Source: Chrysomallon squamiferum (lineage: Eukaryota > Mollusca > Gastropoda > Neomphalida > Peltospiridae). Taken from it: a stretch of 41,000 nt of DNA. The translations under genes and the position numbers were made by a program. Location of the stretch: positions 499,001-540,000 of the forward strand of contig CM022674.1 in the NCBI GenBank assembly GCA_012295275.1, written 5' to 3'. The notes under the pieces are model-generated. The model was not told where the DNA came from, made no database searches, and saw nothing but the letters and a program-made list of their open reading frames with translations. Positions 24,714-31,750 of this stretch are shown here, in pieces; position 1 is the stretch's first letter, and the number at the start of each line of letters is the position of its first letter.

Positions 24714-25028
24714 CAGCAATAATAAATAAATAAATATAAATAATTATTATTATTATTATTACAGTAATAACAACAACAACAACAACATCAGCAGCAAGAA
24801 CAACAACGACATCAATATTAATAGCCTCTTTAAAGACAACTGTAAGAAGAGAGTTCTGGTAAGGGAGGTAACTCTGACCTGTACACTGAGCTGCTACAAC
24901 TTCCAGCTTGTAGCGAGACTCGGGTGAGTTTTCGGCGATGCGAGGGGAGATGTTGATCAGGTTTCCTTTCTTGTTGTACAGTTTGAGAATGTCGTGAGGT
25001 CCCGCCTCAGCTGCTGCGCGGAATGTTT
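4177..25028 (-). CDS. PDE9A: PDE9A-type cGMP phosphodiesterase, 12 constitutive exons plus an alternative exon pair, 5' end missing
   Basis: Joined minus-strand exons: 25028-24879, 16368-16311, 15803-15701, 14986-14844, 14526-14385, 13415-13320, 11720-11598, 10940-10780, 10355-10253, then 8537-8433 or 7118-7014, then 4769-4623 and 4329-4177. All have AG acceptors and GT donors, and phase is kept at every junction. The product is 493 residues to the stop; known PDE9A isoforms are roughly 530-590. PDE9 hydrolyses 3',5'-cGMP to 5'-GMP with high affinity and has no GAF domain, and none is seen here. Visible motifs in order are a short regulatory N-terminus, a coiled coil, HNFKHC (catalytic His and first metal His), [10 protein letters not shown] (metal His/Asp, the HDx2Hx4N signature), DISNE (metal Asp) and SSQIGF (invariant Gln). 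The first exon with the start codon was not found and probably lies above 41000. Family assignment rests on residue-by-residue recall of vertebrate PDE9A, not a search. Confidence 0.95.
4623..4769 (-). CDS. PDE9A: PDE9A exon K: invariant-glutamine exon
   Basis: This 147-base, phase 0-0 exon encodes 49 residues. The peptide opens [18 protein letters not shown], includes [20 protein letters not shown] and ends ILFPKLE. The acceptor is gatttccacag and the donor is TTGAG|gtaagc. The Gln in SSQIGF is the purine-selecting residue conserved across all class I phosphodiesterases (Gln453 in human PDE9A2), and the following Phe is the base-stacking clamp (Phe456). [10 protein letters not shown] is a strongly conserved block. 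It joins naturally to either J exon after FFNQ. Confidence 0.97.
4770..7013 (-). other. Intron J2-K
   Basis: 2,244 bases, mostly AT-rich low-complexity DNA. Two parts stand out: a higher-complexity stretch at about 6060-6370 and a duplicated 60-70 bp element just downstream of J2 (6781-6845 and 6903-6975). Both are described as findings. No exon is seen; the open frame around 5188-5415 on the minus strand has no family match. Confidence 0.6.
6781..6975. repeat. Direct duplication about 130 bp apart downstream of exon J2
   Basis: The block TCCTTTTCAT..TGAAGC.AGCTT..ATGACAATGTGATT occurs at about 6781-6845 and again at about 6903-6975. The 14-mer ATGACAATGTGATT (6824 and 6954) is identical in both. 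It sits 40-330 bases downstream of the J2 donor in sense orientation. Confidence 0.7.
7014..7118 (-). CDS. PDE9A: PDE9A exon J2: downstream copy of the alternative metal-helix exon
   Basis: This is also 105 bases and phase 0-0, encoding [20 protein letters not shown] then [15 protein letters not shown]. The acceptor tgtttatcag and donor ATCAG|gtaaaa are better than those of J1. It is closer than J1 to the human block [20 protein letters not shown], so it is the likely canonical form. All pocket residues in this segment are the same in J1 and J2. The last 15 coding bases are identical between the two copies, while the rest has diverged at many silent sites, which argues for an old duplication kept by selection. 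Confidence 0.94.
7119..8432 (-). other. Intron between alternative exons J1 and J2
   Basis: 1,314 bases. It holds (TTTA)n near 7466-7487, T and A runs (7411-7432, 7899-7910), (TTA)n near 7846-7866, a (GTA)n near 8240-8262, and two higher-complexity patches at about 8010-8095 and 8330-8430. It is long enough for both exons to be spliced in series, so exclusivity would need active control. Confidence 0.65.
8433..8537 (-). CDS. PDE9A: PDE9A exon J1: upstream copy of the alternative metal-helix exon
   Basis: This 105-base, phase 0-0 exon encodes 35 residues beginning [20 protein letters not shown] and continuing [15 protein letters not shown]. The donor is ATCAG|gtttga. DISNE carries the metal-binding Asp (Asp402 in human PDE9A2) and the Asn/Glu lining the pocket; all are kept. 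It differs from J2 at 8 of 35 residues. Its AAPW replaces the usual AEPW, and PLDV replaces PMEV. The acceptor tatggaaactag is purine-rich and weak, and overlaps an X-box-like palindrome. No stop or frame defect is seen, so it is not a decayed copy. Confidence 0.9.
8541..8554. promoter_or_regulatory. X-box-like palindrome GTTTCCATAGCAAC
   Basis: This imperfect inverted repeat resembles RFX-factor X-boxes (GTNRCC, short spacer, RGYAAC); the right half AGCAAC is perfect and the left half has one mismatch. It lies 4-17 bases upstream of the first base of exon J1 and occupies where the polypyrimidine tract should be. Confidence 0.35.
8815..9080. repeat. Imperfect tandem repeat of about 70 bp carrying ATCTCCCTTT
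   Basis: ATCTCCCTTT, preceded by TTCAAGTA or a variant, recurs near 8882, 8958 and 9028 with related flanks (CAGTGCTATGGATTTCAAGT and CAGTGCTACGAATTTGAAGT). On the other strand this is AAAGGGAGAT. Confidence 0.65.
10253..10355 (-). CDS. PDE9A: PDE9A exon I: ATDMAKH segment
   Basis: One base completes Arg, then 34 codons run [17 protein letters not shown] to [11 protein letters not shown]. The acceptor is gttttctgtacag and the donor is CTCTG|gtatgt. ILATDMAKH matches ILATDMARH of human PDE9A, with the segment leading to the metal-site helix following. The exon ends in phase 0, so either of the two downstream J exons, or both, can be joined without breaking frame. This makes its donor the choice point for the proposed alternative splicing. 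Confidence 0.96.
10780..10940 (-). CDS. PDE9A: PDE9A exon H: catalytic domain, ENHHC motif
   Basis: It has 53 codons plus two bases of an Arg codon. The peptide begins [20 protein letters not shown] and ends RVREGMI. The acceptor is gaactcttcag and the donor is GATCAG|gtaaat. The block SPLENHHC is conserved in essentially all class I phosphodiesterases and lies in the active-site wall. Exon I completes the Arg codon to give [15 protein letters not shown] (GAT)n run just beyond the donor is a simple repeat in the intron and is not coding. Confidence 0.97.
11598..11720 (-). CDS. PDE9A: PDE9A exon G: HDx2Hx4N metal-site signature
   Basis: This 123-base, phase 0-0 exon encodes 41 residues starting [16 protein letters not shown] and ending [17 protein letters not shown]. 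The acceptor is tctttacag and the donor is TCAG|gtgaga. The class I phosphodiesterase signature HDx2Hx4N is intact as [10 protein letters not shown]. His and Asp here correspond to the metal ligands His292 and Asp293 of human PDE9A2. Codons in the signature are GC-rich relative to the flanking DNA, making this the most easily recognised exon of the gene. Confidence 0.97.
11721..13319 (-). other. Intron F-G
   Basis: 1,599 bases, with no exon recognised. It contains poly-A stretches, (TTA)n near 13060-13080 and an unremarkable mixed-composition patch at about 12240-12500. Confidence 0.5.
13320..13415 (-). CDS. PDE9A: PDE9A exon F: HNFKHC catalytic/metal motif
   Basis: This 96-base, phase 0-0 exon encodes 32 residues from [16 protein letters not shown] to HCFMVAQM. 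The acceptor is gttttctag and the donor is AATG|gtcagt. It carries HNFKHC: the first His is the general acid of class I phosphodiesterases (His252 in human PDE9A2) and the second is a metal ligand (His256). The Arg common in the HNFRHC version is Lys here, a conservative change. It is continuous with FNIE of exon E and with MYGLTWL of exon G, exactly as in the vertebrate enzyme. Confidence 0.95.
14031..14283 (-). other. Two unexplained high-complexity islands in intron E-F
   Basis: Minus-strand islands of about 75-90 bases (14283-14190 and 14119-14035) are far more GC-rich than their surroundings. Each is preceded by a plausible acceptor (tatacag, tatttag). The upper one stays open as [18 protein letters not shown] when joined in phase 0 to exon E. 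The lower could start at ATG and reads [16 protein letters not shown] to a stop. Neither matches PDE9A, and I do not recognise them. They could be cassette or terminal exons, or remnants of a mobile element. Confidence 0.35.
14385..14526 (-). CDS. PDE9A: PDE9A exon E: start of catalytic domain
   Basis: The acceptor is ttttttctgcag and the donor is ATTGAA|gtgagt. One base completes Ser, then 47 codons run from [17 protein letters not shown] through [17 protein letters not shown] to FVTKFNIE. It matches the opening of the human PDE9A catalytic domain (EALRKPTFDVWLWEPNEML, then HDLGLVRDFSI). The split from exon D is confirmed by the shared Ser codon. Its 3' neighbour in sense orientation is a 969-base intron with two unexplained high-complexity islands, listed separately. 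Confidence 0.95.
14673..14762. repeat. (CT)n with CTCTCTGT units followed by (AT)n
   Basis: About 50 bases of CT dinucleotides broken by regularly spaced GT, then about 38 bases of AT. It lies inside the short intron D-E, 150 bases upstream of exon E. Confidence 0.9.
14844..14986 (-). CDS. PDE9A: PDE9A exon D: linker between coiled coil and catalytic domain
   Basis: The acceptor is gttgttcgcag and the donor is ATGAG|gtaagt, a near-consensus donor. It carries 47 codons from [17 protein letters not shown] to VFKKFMSM, plus two bases of a Ser codon completed by exon E. The stretch is basic near its end ([14 protein letters not shown]). It corresponds in position to the poorly conserved PDE9A linker that precedes the sequence LRKPTF, and I recognise no conserved motif in it. 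Its place in the gene is fixed by phase and spacing more than by similarity. Confidence 0.85.
15701..15803 (-). CDS. PDE9A: PDE9A exon C: coiled-coil exon
   Basis: One base completes Arg from exon B, then 34 codons follow, beginning [14 protein letters not shown] and ending VEELKQKLE, with donor GGAG|gtatta. The heptad-like spacing of Leu, Val and Met with charged residues predicts a coiled coil. It matches the LEKRVELEG coiled-coil stretch of human PDE9A that precedes the catalytic domain and contributes to dimerisation. The acceptor (ttatgataaag) has almost no polypyrimidine tract and is the weakest constitutive acceptor in the gene. It is accepted because it alone keeps frame on both sides. 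Confidence 0.88.
16311..16368 (-). CDS. PDE9A: PDE9A exon B: short linker exon
   Basis: This 58-base exon has acceptor tttgtttacag and donor GAAAG|gtcagt. Two incoming bases complete a Gly codon begun in exon A. Eighteen whole codons follow ([18 protein letters not shown]), and the last two bases begin an Arg codon finished by exon C. The exact phase fit at both ends, and the similarity of the DLSAFEER portion to the start of the PDE9A coiled coil, support it despite its size. It holds an in-frame ATG (HST-M-AARLG) downstream of a promoter-like patch in the preceding intron. A shorter isoform with an intact catalytic domain could start there, but that is inference. Confidence 0.88.
16622..17515. 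repeat. Long (GTRACAACAACA)n / (GTRACAACA)n array in intron A-B
   Basis: About 890 bases of 12- and 9-base units, GTAACAACAACA or GTGACAACAACA with one triplet sometimes missing. It degenerates into AACAGCAAC-type sequence up to about 17690. It starts about 250 bases upstream of exon B in sense orientation. Because almost no stop codons arise, both strands carry long spurious open frames (Thr/Val, Asn/Ser and Leu repeats); these are not genes. Confidence 0.97.
18061..18073. promoter_or_regulatory. X-box-like motif GTTGCCTAGTAAC
   Basis: This is an exact fit to GTNRCC, one-base spacer, RGYAAC, the inverted repeat bound by RFX-family factors. It stands in otherwise AT-rich intron DNA. Confidence 0.4.
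19284..19454. repeat. (GT)n microsatellite cluster
   Basis: Three GT runs are separated by short interruptions (ATTAAATACA, TATGTTGT, ATGTTATCA). The flanking unit ATGTAAATA/ATGTTATCAGTGTG is duplicated. Confidence 0.97.
20400..20590. promoter_or_regulatory. CpG-rich promoter- or enhancer-like patch with X-box and CCAAT motifs
   Basis: This is a sharp rise in GC and CpG (CGCG twice, GACGACGTG, CCCGAGG) in AT-rich intron. It contains a perfect X-box GTCACCATGGCAAC at 20550-20563, an inverted CCAAT box (ATTGG at 20475-20479), and an adjacent ACGTGA half site. It lies about 4 kb upstream (sense) of exon B, which has an in-frame ATG. A plus-strand ATG in a good context at 20556 opens only 30 codons and is probably fortuitous. 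Confidence 0.4.
20929..21234. repeat. Opposed (CA)n and (GT)n arrays forming a long inverted repeat
   Basis: CA-rich DNA ending in a nearly pure (CA)n at about 21035-21088 is followed about 70 bases later by a pure (GT)n of about 77 bases (21158-21234). Any transcript across it could fold into a long CA/UG duplex. Confidence 0.95.
20964..21023 (+). repeat. 60-bp interspersed repeat, copy 1
   Basis: It begins ACATTCAAACATACATAAAA and ends CACACATATAAACATG. It is identical at 58 of 60 positions to the copy at 22805-22864. Confidence 0.85.
21497..21822. repeat. Degenerate (GT)n/(GTAT)n array containing inverted copies of the 60-bp repeat
   Basis: GT dinucleotides are mixed with TATG and TCTG. 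Segments at 21606-21655 and 21705-21733 are reverse-complement relatives of the 60-bp element (AAATGGTATGTTTATGTATG in the second). Confidence 0.9.
22612..22650. repeat. (CA)n microsatellite grading into a GA stretch
   Basis: A pure CA run followed by GAAAGAGAGAGAACAAGAGA. Confidence 0.95.
22751..22999. repeat. (CA)n arrays flanking 60-bp repeat copy 2
   Basis: CA runs at about 22751-22792 and 22926-22999 enclose the second direct copy of the 60-bp element (22805-22864). Confidence 0.95.
23311..24110. repeat. 800-bp polypurine-biased domain
   Basis: The plus strand is almost entirely A and G (GAAAGAAAGAATGAGGGAAA-type, then A-rich); the sense transcript is U/C-rich here. It is not coding: the Lys/Glu open frames reflect composition. 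Confidence 0.85.
24536..24790. repeat. AAAAT and (AAT)n microsatellites
   Basis: Pentanucleotide AAAAT units run into a long (AAT)n of about 88 bases (24621-24708), then AACAAC units. They lie within 100-350 bases of the exon A donor in sense orientation. Confidence 0.95.
24879..25028 (-). CDS. PDE9A: PDE9A exon A: N-terminal regulatory segment
   Basis: The acceptor is tctctctttcag and the donor is ACAG|gtcaga. It enters with two bases of a split codon (probably GAA) and leaves with one base, giving 49 whole codons. The peptide runs from [18 protein letters not shown] to LEVVAAQCT. It aligns with the stretch in human PDE9A that begins DLFCIATGLPRN and ends YKVRPVA. The base composition is much more GC- and CpG-rich than the surrounding DNA, as expected for an exon. 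It is isolated by 8.5 kb from the next exon and by at least 16 kb from whatever precedes it. Its polypyrimidine tract is the best in the gene. The exon before it must end in phase 1. Confidence 0.93.
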
Positions 25029-25149
25029 CTGAAAGAGAGAAGAAAAGAATAGAATGAATGAACAAATGAACGAATGAACAGATGAATGAATGAATATTTA
25101 TGAATTATTAAAGTGGTATGCAAGTAAATGAATAACGAAACGTGGTAAT

Positions 25150-25275
25150 GCGAAACAAACAAATAATAAATATAAATAAATAAATAAATAAGTAAGTAAA
25201 TATATAAGTAAATAAATAAATATATAAATAAGTAAATATATAATTAAACAAACAAATAATAAATATAAATAAATA
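25150..25275. repeat. Degenerate (AAAT)n/(AAGT)n
   Basis: Tetranucleotide AAAT units mixed with AAGT and TATA, with the segment AAACAAACAAATAATAAATA occurring twice. Confidence 0.9.
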
Positions 25276-26048
25276 AGACAAGTAACAACAATACATACAT
25301 ACATACATGTATGTATCATTAAAGTATATAAATAGAAAAAGTAACAAACATTTCAGAAATAATAAAATCTAATGAATATGAAAAATAGACAAAAAAAAAA
25401 AAAGACAACAAACAACCACCCTATACCCTGAATACATGACAAAATAAATAATAAAGAAAGAAATAAAGAAATGGATAAAAATTATAAGATAACAAAAAAA
25501 AAATAACAAAAAAATAATAATAATGTTCAAAGTGCATACACTAGTAAGATAACAATAATATATATACACCAAAGAAAAAACAAACAAATATGTTCCATAA
25601 ATAAATCCATTTATGTCCGATTTAATTTGAACTGTACTTTGTTACAGCAGTCATTATTCGCGAAACAAGCACTGAACAATCTCATTCTAACTTCCAGCTG
25701 AGTTTGCTGCGATTTAAATCACGTTCTGGCAATTATAAATTACTCATCTGCAGATAAGTGGAGTCCCACTCAACAGTTAATAAACAAATATGTATATAAA
25801 TTAACTAGATAAATATATTGTCTATTCACTATGTGTGTGTGTATATATATATGTATATATAAGTATATACATAGGTAGGTAAGTATAGGTATGTGTGTTT
25901 GTTCAGGCCTGTTATGGGGTTGGCAGAGTTTGTTGTTTGTTAACAGAAGCTTCTGTGACATACCTGTGAACCAATATGAAGAAACACTGACAGAGAGAAA
26001 GAGAATAAAAAGAATATATATATATATTTTAAAAATGTTTAGAGACAG

Positions 26049-26205
26049 GAGTCACAGGGAGAGAGAGATAGATAAAAAAAAACAAAAACAAAGAGAACAA
26101 AACAAAAGGGATCTAGAAAAAAAAAAAGAGAAACAGAAAGGGAGAAAGAATGATATTGAAAGAATCAGAGAGAGAGAGAGAGAGAGAAAAGGAGGAAGAG
26201 AAAGA

Positions 26206-26283
<78 letters not shown>

Positions 26284-26373
26284 AAAGGTGGGAGAGAGAG
26301 AGAGAGAGAGAGAGAGTAAGGCTTTATTATTAATAAAGTAACTGCATCTAGTAGGGTAGTTTTGTCATTTATT

Positions 26374-26443
<70 letters not shown>
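26049..26443. repeat. (GA)n array facing a (CT)n(CA)n array
   Basis: GA-rich DNA (26165-26315) and a pure (CT)n (about 26378-26422) running into (CA)n are separated by about 60 bases that include TTTATTATTAATAAAG. Together they form a long inverted repeat. Confidence 0.95.
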
Positions 26444-26731
26444 TTAAAATGATAATGATAAACAATCAATATAAATAAATATGGAAAGTCAAAATTAAAG
26501 CAAGTCAGACCACAAACTGACCACAGAATAAGCCTGAAGTTATGAACTGCAAATTCTGATATTCTCAACATTCAAATGAGCTGGAAAAGAAAACAGATTT
26601 GTAACTAATTCTTTTGAACATCAATCTTTGTAACATGTTAATGAAATTAACACGTCAAAATATGTCAAAACTGTTGTACTTGTCTGTTTTCTTCAACCAC
26701 ATTTCAGTTAAACAGGCCATTACATTTACAT

Positions 26732-26738
<7 letters not shown>

Positions 26739-26770
<32 letters not shown>

Positions 26771-26771
26771 T

Positions 26772-26842
<71 letters not shown>

Positions 26843-26960
26843 TGTGTGTGTGTGTGTGTCTGTATGTCTGTGTGTGTGTGTGTGTCTGTGTGTGTCTATA
26901 TAATCTATCTATCTATCTGTATGTATGTTTATGTATGTGTGTGTCTATATCTATATATAT
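26739..26960. repeat. (GT)n array then (CTAT)n and (AT)n
   Basis: About 160 bases of GT with sparse TC interruptions, followed by CTATCTATCTAT and TATATATATA. Confidence 0.95.
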
Positions 26961-27539
26961 ATATCATTGGTATGTTTCATGAATATGTTAATGATGTATT
27001 GTATACCTGTGGTTTGGGTTTTTTGTTTGTTGTTGTTTTTTGTTTGTTTTTGTTTGTTGTTGTGTTTTTTCTGTTTTCTTTTTTCATCTACAGTAATGTA
27101 TTCTTTTATTTTTTATTTTTTCTCTTTTCCTCATCATGCATTGTAAAAATTGAATTTTTTATTTTTTCAAAGGATACAGAAATTTTATACTTATTTATTT
27201 ATTTATTTATTTATGTATTTTTTGGTTTTGCTATTTAAAATTTCAAAGTCTTAGATTAATCAGTGTGTTAGTAAAAAGAAACCTACACAAATGTAATAAA
27301 ACAGAAAAACAAATTCCCAGTGAATGAATAAATAAAACTCTCCAACATGAAAAGTTTTCTCTCAAACAAAAAATAAATATTTTAATTAAATTTTAAGATA
27401 AGAATTCTAATTATCCTACAGTCAACCAAATATTTGTCCACATTTTTTTCTTCCTTCAGTTTAACTAGTTACCTGTTCATTCATCCGTGCATCTGTTGTA
27501 AAATCTGTCACTGCTCACCAAACACAGGATCAGCATCCA

Positions 27540-27605
27540 CCTGATTATCTCATTACTAGCAGGATTATCCAGATTAATCTGACATAATCTTAATCCTTTT
27601 AGATA
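27540..27605. promoter_or_regulatory. Cluster of GGATTA/TAATCC-type homeodomain motifs
   Basis: GATTAT, GGATTATCC, palindromic AGATTAATCT (27571-27580), TAATCT and TAATCC occur within about 60 bases. TAATCC is the preferred site of lysine-50 homeodomains (Otx/Pitx class). Binding is inferred from sequence only. Confidence 0.3.
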
Positions 27606-27942
27606 TTACTGTCTGTTATATACATTTATTAATTATGATTTAAAAAAAAAAAAAAATGTCTTGGTAGAGTAGTGGAACAGGTAATACACTAATTAAATCT
27701 TATGTAGAAATACACAACATTTTATTTTTCAGCTGGATAATGGATTAAATTGAGGATTAACATACAAATATAGATATATTTTGTGTTTATTAATAATGCA
27801 ATGTAAAAACACGCCTCTTACGTTGAAAAATGCTGCTAATGTTTAATTATGTAAAGTCCCATTAAACATATTACATTTACTTATTAGACAAAAGTAACAG
27901 ATTCATTAGACATTCGCTGCAATGGAATAAATAACCTAATGG

Positions 27943-27948
<6 letters not shown>

Positions 27949-28026
<78 letters not shown>

Positions 28027-28067
28027 AAACACACACCCAAAAACCCAAACACACACACCCAAACACA

Positions 28068-28110
<43 letters not shown>
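27949..28110. repeat. (CA)n with CCCAAA interruptions
   Basis: About 76 bases of pure CA, then ACACCCAAACACACACCCAA-type units, then CA again. Confidence 0.97.
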
Positions 28111-28112
<2 letters not shown>

Positions 28113-28439
28113 TTAATATCTAAAAACTATTAATTTGTTGATGGGTGTATTTATTGGTGTGTGTATGTATGTACAGACTTGTGTATGCATGTATGTAAGT
28201 GCGTAGGTATACATTACAGCATACACCTCTGTACACTATTTAATTCATTCTTTTTCAAACTGAAGTCAGACATATAAACATACCTCAGATATTATAATTA
28301 CAATACAAACCAACAAACCAGCAATCCCAGAAACAATCTTAGTCATAAACAAAATTCAGAAACCTATCATTTCTTCACACATTTAACAAAAATTACAAAC
28401 CACGCCAACATATAAACCTTCCAGTTTATTGATTCCTAC

Positions 28440-28790
28440 ATAACAAAGACAACTCCGAGATCAAAGAAATGCTGATGACAACGGCAACAACAACAACGCT
28501 GACAACATCTACATCTTGACACAGTGGCCTGAACCTACACTGAGAACATGTGCTTCCTGTTGTTACATTTTCTGACAGCGTCTGTGTACGAAGTGACTGT
28601 CAGACGGATGAACATGTGACAGTTCATGGGGAAAGGTGAGCCAATGGCCTTGGGTGGAATTTGCCGGCAGAAGACGAGCAGTAAAAAAGTGCAAAGTGTG
28701 TGAGAGAGAGGCTGCTGTCACCTGTCAGAGGACTGGAATTTTAAGAGCTGAGTGATGTCCTGGTTCTGATTTATTTACTGCCCACATATT
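28440..28790. promoter_or_regulatory. Higher-complexity island with five TGACAG/CTGTCA sites
   Basis: Relatively GC-rich and free of simple repeats. TGACAG or its complement occurs at 28573, 28597, 28617, 28715 and 28722; this is the core of Meis/Tgif-type sites. TCTGACAG (28571-28578) and CTGTCAGA (28597-28604) form an 8-bp inverted repeat. Confidence 0.3.
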
Positions 28791-28960
28791 TGGGGAAATA
28801 TAAAAATGTGTGTGTGTGCCTGTGTTTGTGTTTGTGTGTTTGTATGTATATATGTGTATGTATGTATGTGTGCATATGTGTATGTGTGTGAATGTGTTTG
28901 TGAGTGAAATGTGTCTGTGTGTATTTACATATGCACATCTCTCTATCTCACTTTTCATTT

Positions 28961-29077
<117 letters not shown>

Positions 29078-29803
29078 TCATTTCACAAATGTCACACAGG
29101 TATACATACACAAATATTACTCCAGATCTAAATTATGAGATTAGTTTAAAACAGTCAGTCAGATCAGGCGTCCACCGTTTCCTACAAGATTTAAAACTGT
29201 CATCCAAGGACAATACTGCTGTACATCTCCCCAGTTTATCAGGCTTAAACCAAACAAAGCAGAAAATCCATACAGCAATTCACTTATCCACCCATTAATC
29301 CATTCTCAGTCTTTCAGTTTCACTTTGTATCATCTATTTAGTTAGCCATCGATTTTCTTTTCCTTTTTACATATCAGAAAAACAAGTGTTGTAAAAAAAC
29401 AAAAATATATAAAAAAAAAAAAATGTTGAGAAGGAAAAGGAAAGAATTACATTCATTTATTATCCATTTAGTCTCTTTCCTTTCCATTAAGGTTCAGAAT
29501 AACACGGTTTTCAATTATTTCTGTCTGAGAAAGGTTCAGGTATTTTTATACTTTTTTTTTTTTTTTATTCTGATGTAAATTGGTGTATACATATCTCTAC
29601 ACACATACACACAAACACAAACACATTTAAGCATATTCAAACACATCCACACACTTTGCAAAAACACCTTTAGCTTTACAGATTTTAAAATAGTTCATTT
29701 AAAACATTAAAACACATCTCACACACATATACACACATACAGACAGAGACAGTCACACAACCATAAAACAAACTTAGCCCCACAAATATTCTAAAACTTC
29801 CAT

Positions 29804-29998
29804 CTAAAACATTAAAACTGTGAAGATCAAAAGACAAAAACAAAATATCGCTTGTGCTAACTGTTCGGGTAACTGGATATCTAGGTCTCCCTCAAATGAA
29901 AGTGCTATTTCACTCTCATCTACAAAGATACCAATCTGTACTTCACAGTAGACCTGACCAGCACAGATCACAGTAAAGAGCACAGAGATAGAACACAT
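29804..29998 (-). CDS. Unassigned short open frame with signal-peptide-like start
   Basis: This 64-codon open frame lies in unusually balanced composition for the region. It starts MCSISVLFTVICAGQVYC, which looks like a hydrophobic secretion signal. It continues EVQIGIFVDESEIALSFEGD and ends in a hydrophobic stretch. The EVQIGIFVDES part loosely recalls the first strand of bilobed extracellular ligand-binding domains such as those of ionotropic glutamate receptors. That resemblance is too short to trust. There is no good donor after the conserved-looking part. It could be a first exon, an exon relic or chance. Confidence 0.18.
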   Translation of the reverse strand: MCSISVLFTVICAGQVYCEVQIGIFVDESEIALSFEGDLDIQLPEQLAQAIFCFCLLIFTVLMF

Positions 29999-30255
29999 TT
30001 TTTAACAAACACAGTCTCGTCTTATGCTGCTGAAAGCACAGACATTAATAAAAAAAATAATAATAACACAGAGTAAATAAATCTCCATGAATGATAGCAC
30101 AGCTTTCAATCTGTGTACAGTGGCTAGTGTATCTACCAGGTTTTATTTTTTTATTTTCATTTTAAAATATGTTATTTCTGATTTGACTGTTATATCACTT
30201 ATTGCTACTACTACTACTACTACATTACTACTGCTACTGCTGCACATTCACAAAT

Positions 30256-30303
30256 ACACATTATTAATAAATAAATAAATAAATAAATAAATGAATAAAT
30301 AAA
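30256..30303. repeat. (TAAA)n microsatellite
   Basis: AATAAATAAATAAATAAATA-type run, about 48 bases, with one TGAA interruption. Confidence 0.95.
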
Positions 30304-30374
30304 ATATGAATAATTCATGTTATTCACGTTCTACGGGAGAAACAAAAAATTAAATGGAAGTAAACAAAAAGATG

Positions 30375-30545
30375 AAGTCCACTTAAAGCCACATCATTAC
30401 TCTGGCATCAAGTCAGTGTGTGTATTCTGCGGCAGATATCATTAAACTGTGAACCTGTGCTCACTAATGGAGCCAAACGTACATTAATCAGCATGTTGTC
30501 TGATAATTAGCACTGCTAGTCACTTAATTACTGATACACGTAAAT
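30375..30545. promoter_or_regulatory. Non-repetitive island rich in TAAT-core motifs
   Basis: Mixed composition between two simple repeats. CACTAATGG, ACATTAATCA, GATAATTAGC and CTTAATTACTG are homeodomain-type TAAT/ATTA cores, four clusters within about 70 bases. This is typical of conserved enhancers, but conservation cannot be tested here. Confidence 0.3.
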
Positions 30546-30556
30546 ACATAGACCAT

Positions 30557-31080
<524 letters not shown>

Positions 31081-31382
31081 ACATACATGTTTGTGTGTAT
31101 GTTTTTCTCAAATACACACTAACTGCAGTAAGGTCAAAACGAAGAGTGAAACTCATGAATATTCATGATTTCAAAAACTGTGATAATTTCGCCTCCCACA
31201 GTCAGTGACTGCGAGTGAATTGTGTAAAATGTCAGTTTTGTACGATGAAATAACCACATCGGCGACAACGTTTCCACTTAAACTGGGTGTCACATTCTTT
31301 GTCCTGTCATCCTCTTCAACAAAATCTAACGTTTGCTGTTTTTATACAAATTCTATTACATACCATACCTACTGCTTTTGTA

Positions 31383-31750
31383 TTGTTGTTTTTGTGTTAT
31401 ATTTGTGTTGTATTTTTATTGTTATTGTGTTATATTTGTGTTGTATTTTTATTGTTATTGTGTTATATTTGTGTTGTATTTTTATTGTTATTGTTACATT
31501 TATGTTGTGTTTGTGTTGTTGTTGTGTTATATTTGTGTTGTATTTTTATTGTTGTTACATTTATGTTGTATTAGTGTTGTTATTGTGTTATATTTGTGTT
31601 GTACTTTTATTGATATTGTTATATTTATGTTGTGTTTGTGTTGTGTTATATTTGTGTTGTACTTTTATTGTTATATTTATGTTGTGTTTGTGTTATTGTG
31701 TTATATTTGTGTTGTGTTTGTGTTATTGTGTTATATTTGTGTTGTGTTTT
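31383..31750. repeat. Minisatellite with exact 33-bp period
   Basis: GTTATATTTGTG recurs at 31396, 31429 and 31462, exactly 33 bases apart, followed by less regular copies (TTTATGTTGTGTTTGTGTTG). Because 33 is a multiple of three, the plus strand stays open for 229 codons from 31205. The translation is a Val/Cys/Leu/Phe repeat without a recognisable domain. Confidence 0.9.

Larger units (their letters stand above)
16369..24878 (-). other. Intron A-B, 8.5 kb, repeat-dominated
   Basis: There are no PDE9A exons between A and B. The contents are the GTRAC array, long T-runs (18548-18621), A-runs with an odd C7 (18905-18940), GT/CA arrays (19284-23000), a CpG-rich patch (20400-20590), a polypurine domain (23311-24110) and AAT arrays (24536-24790). 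Confidence 0.7.

Noticed and set aside
27470-27535. Possible exon ending at GAACAG|gtaact on the minus strand
   Set aside because: Stop codons occur in the frames upstream of the donor, and the phase does not fit exon A.
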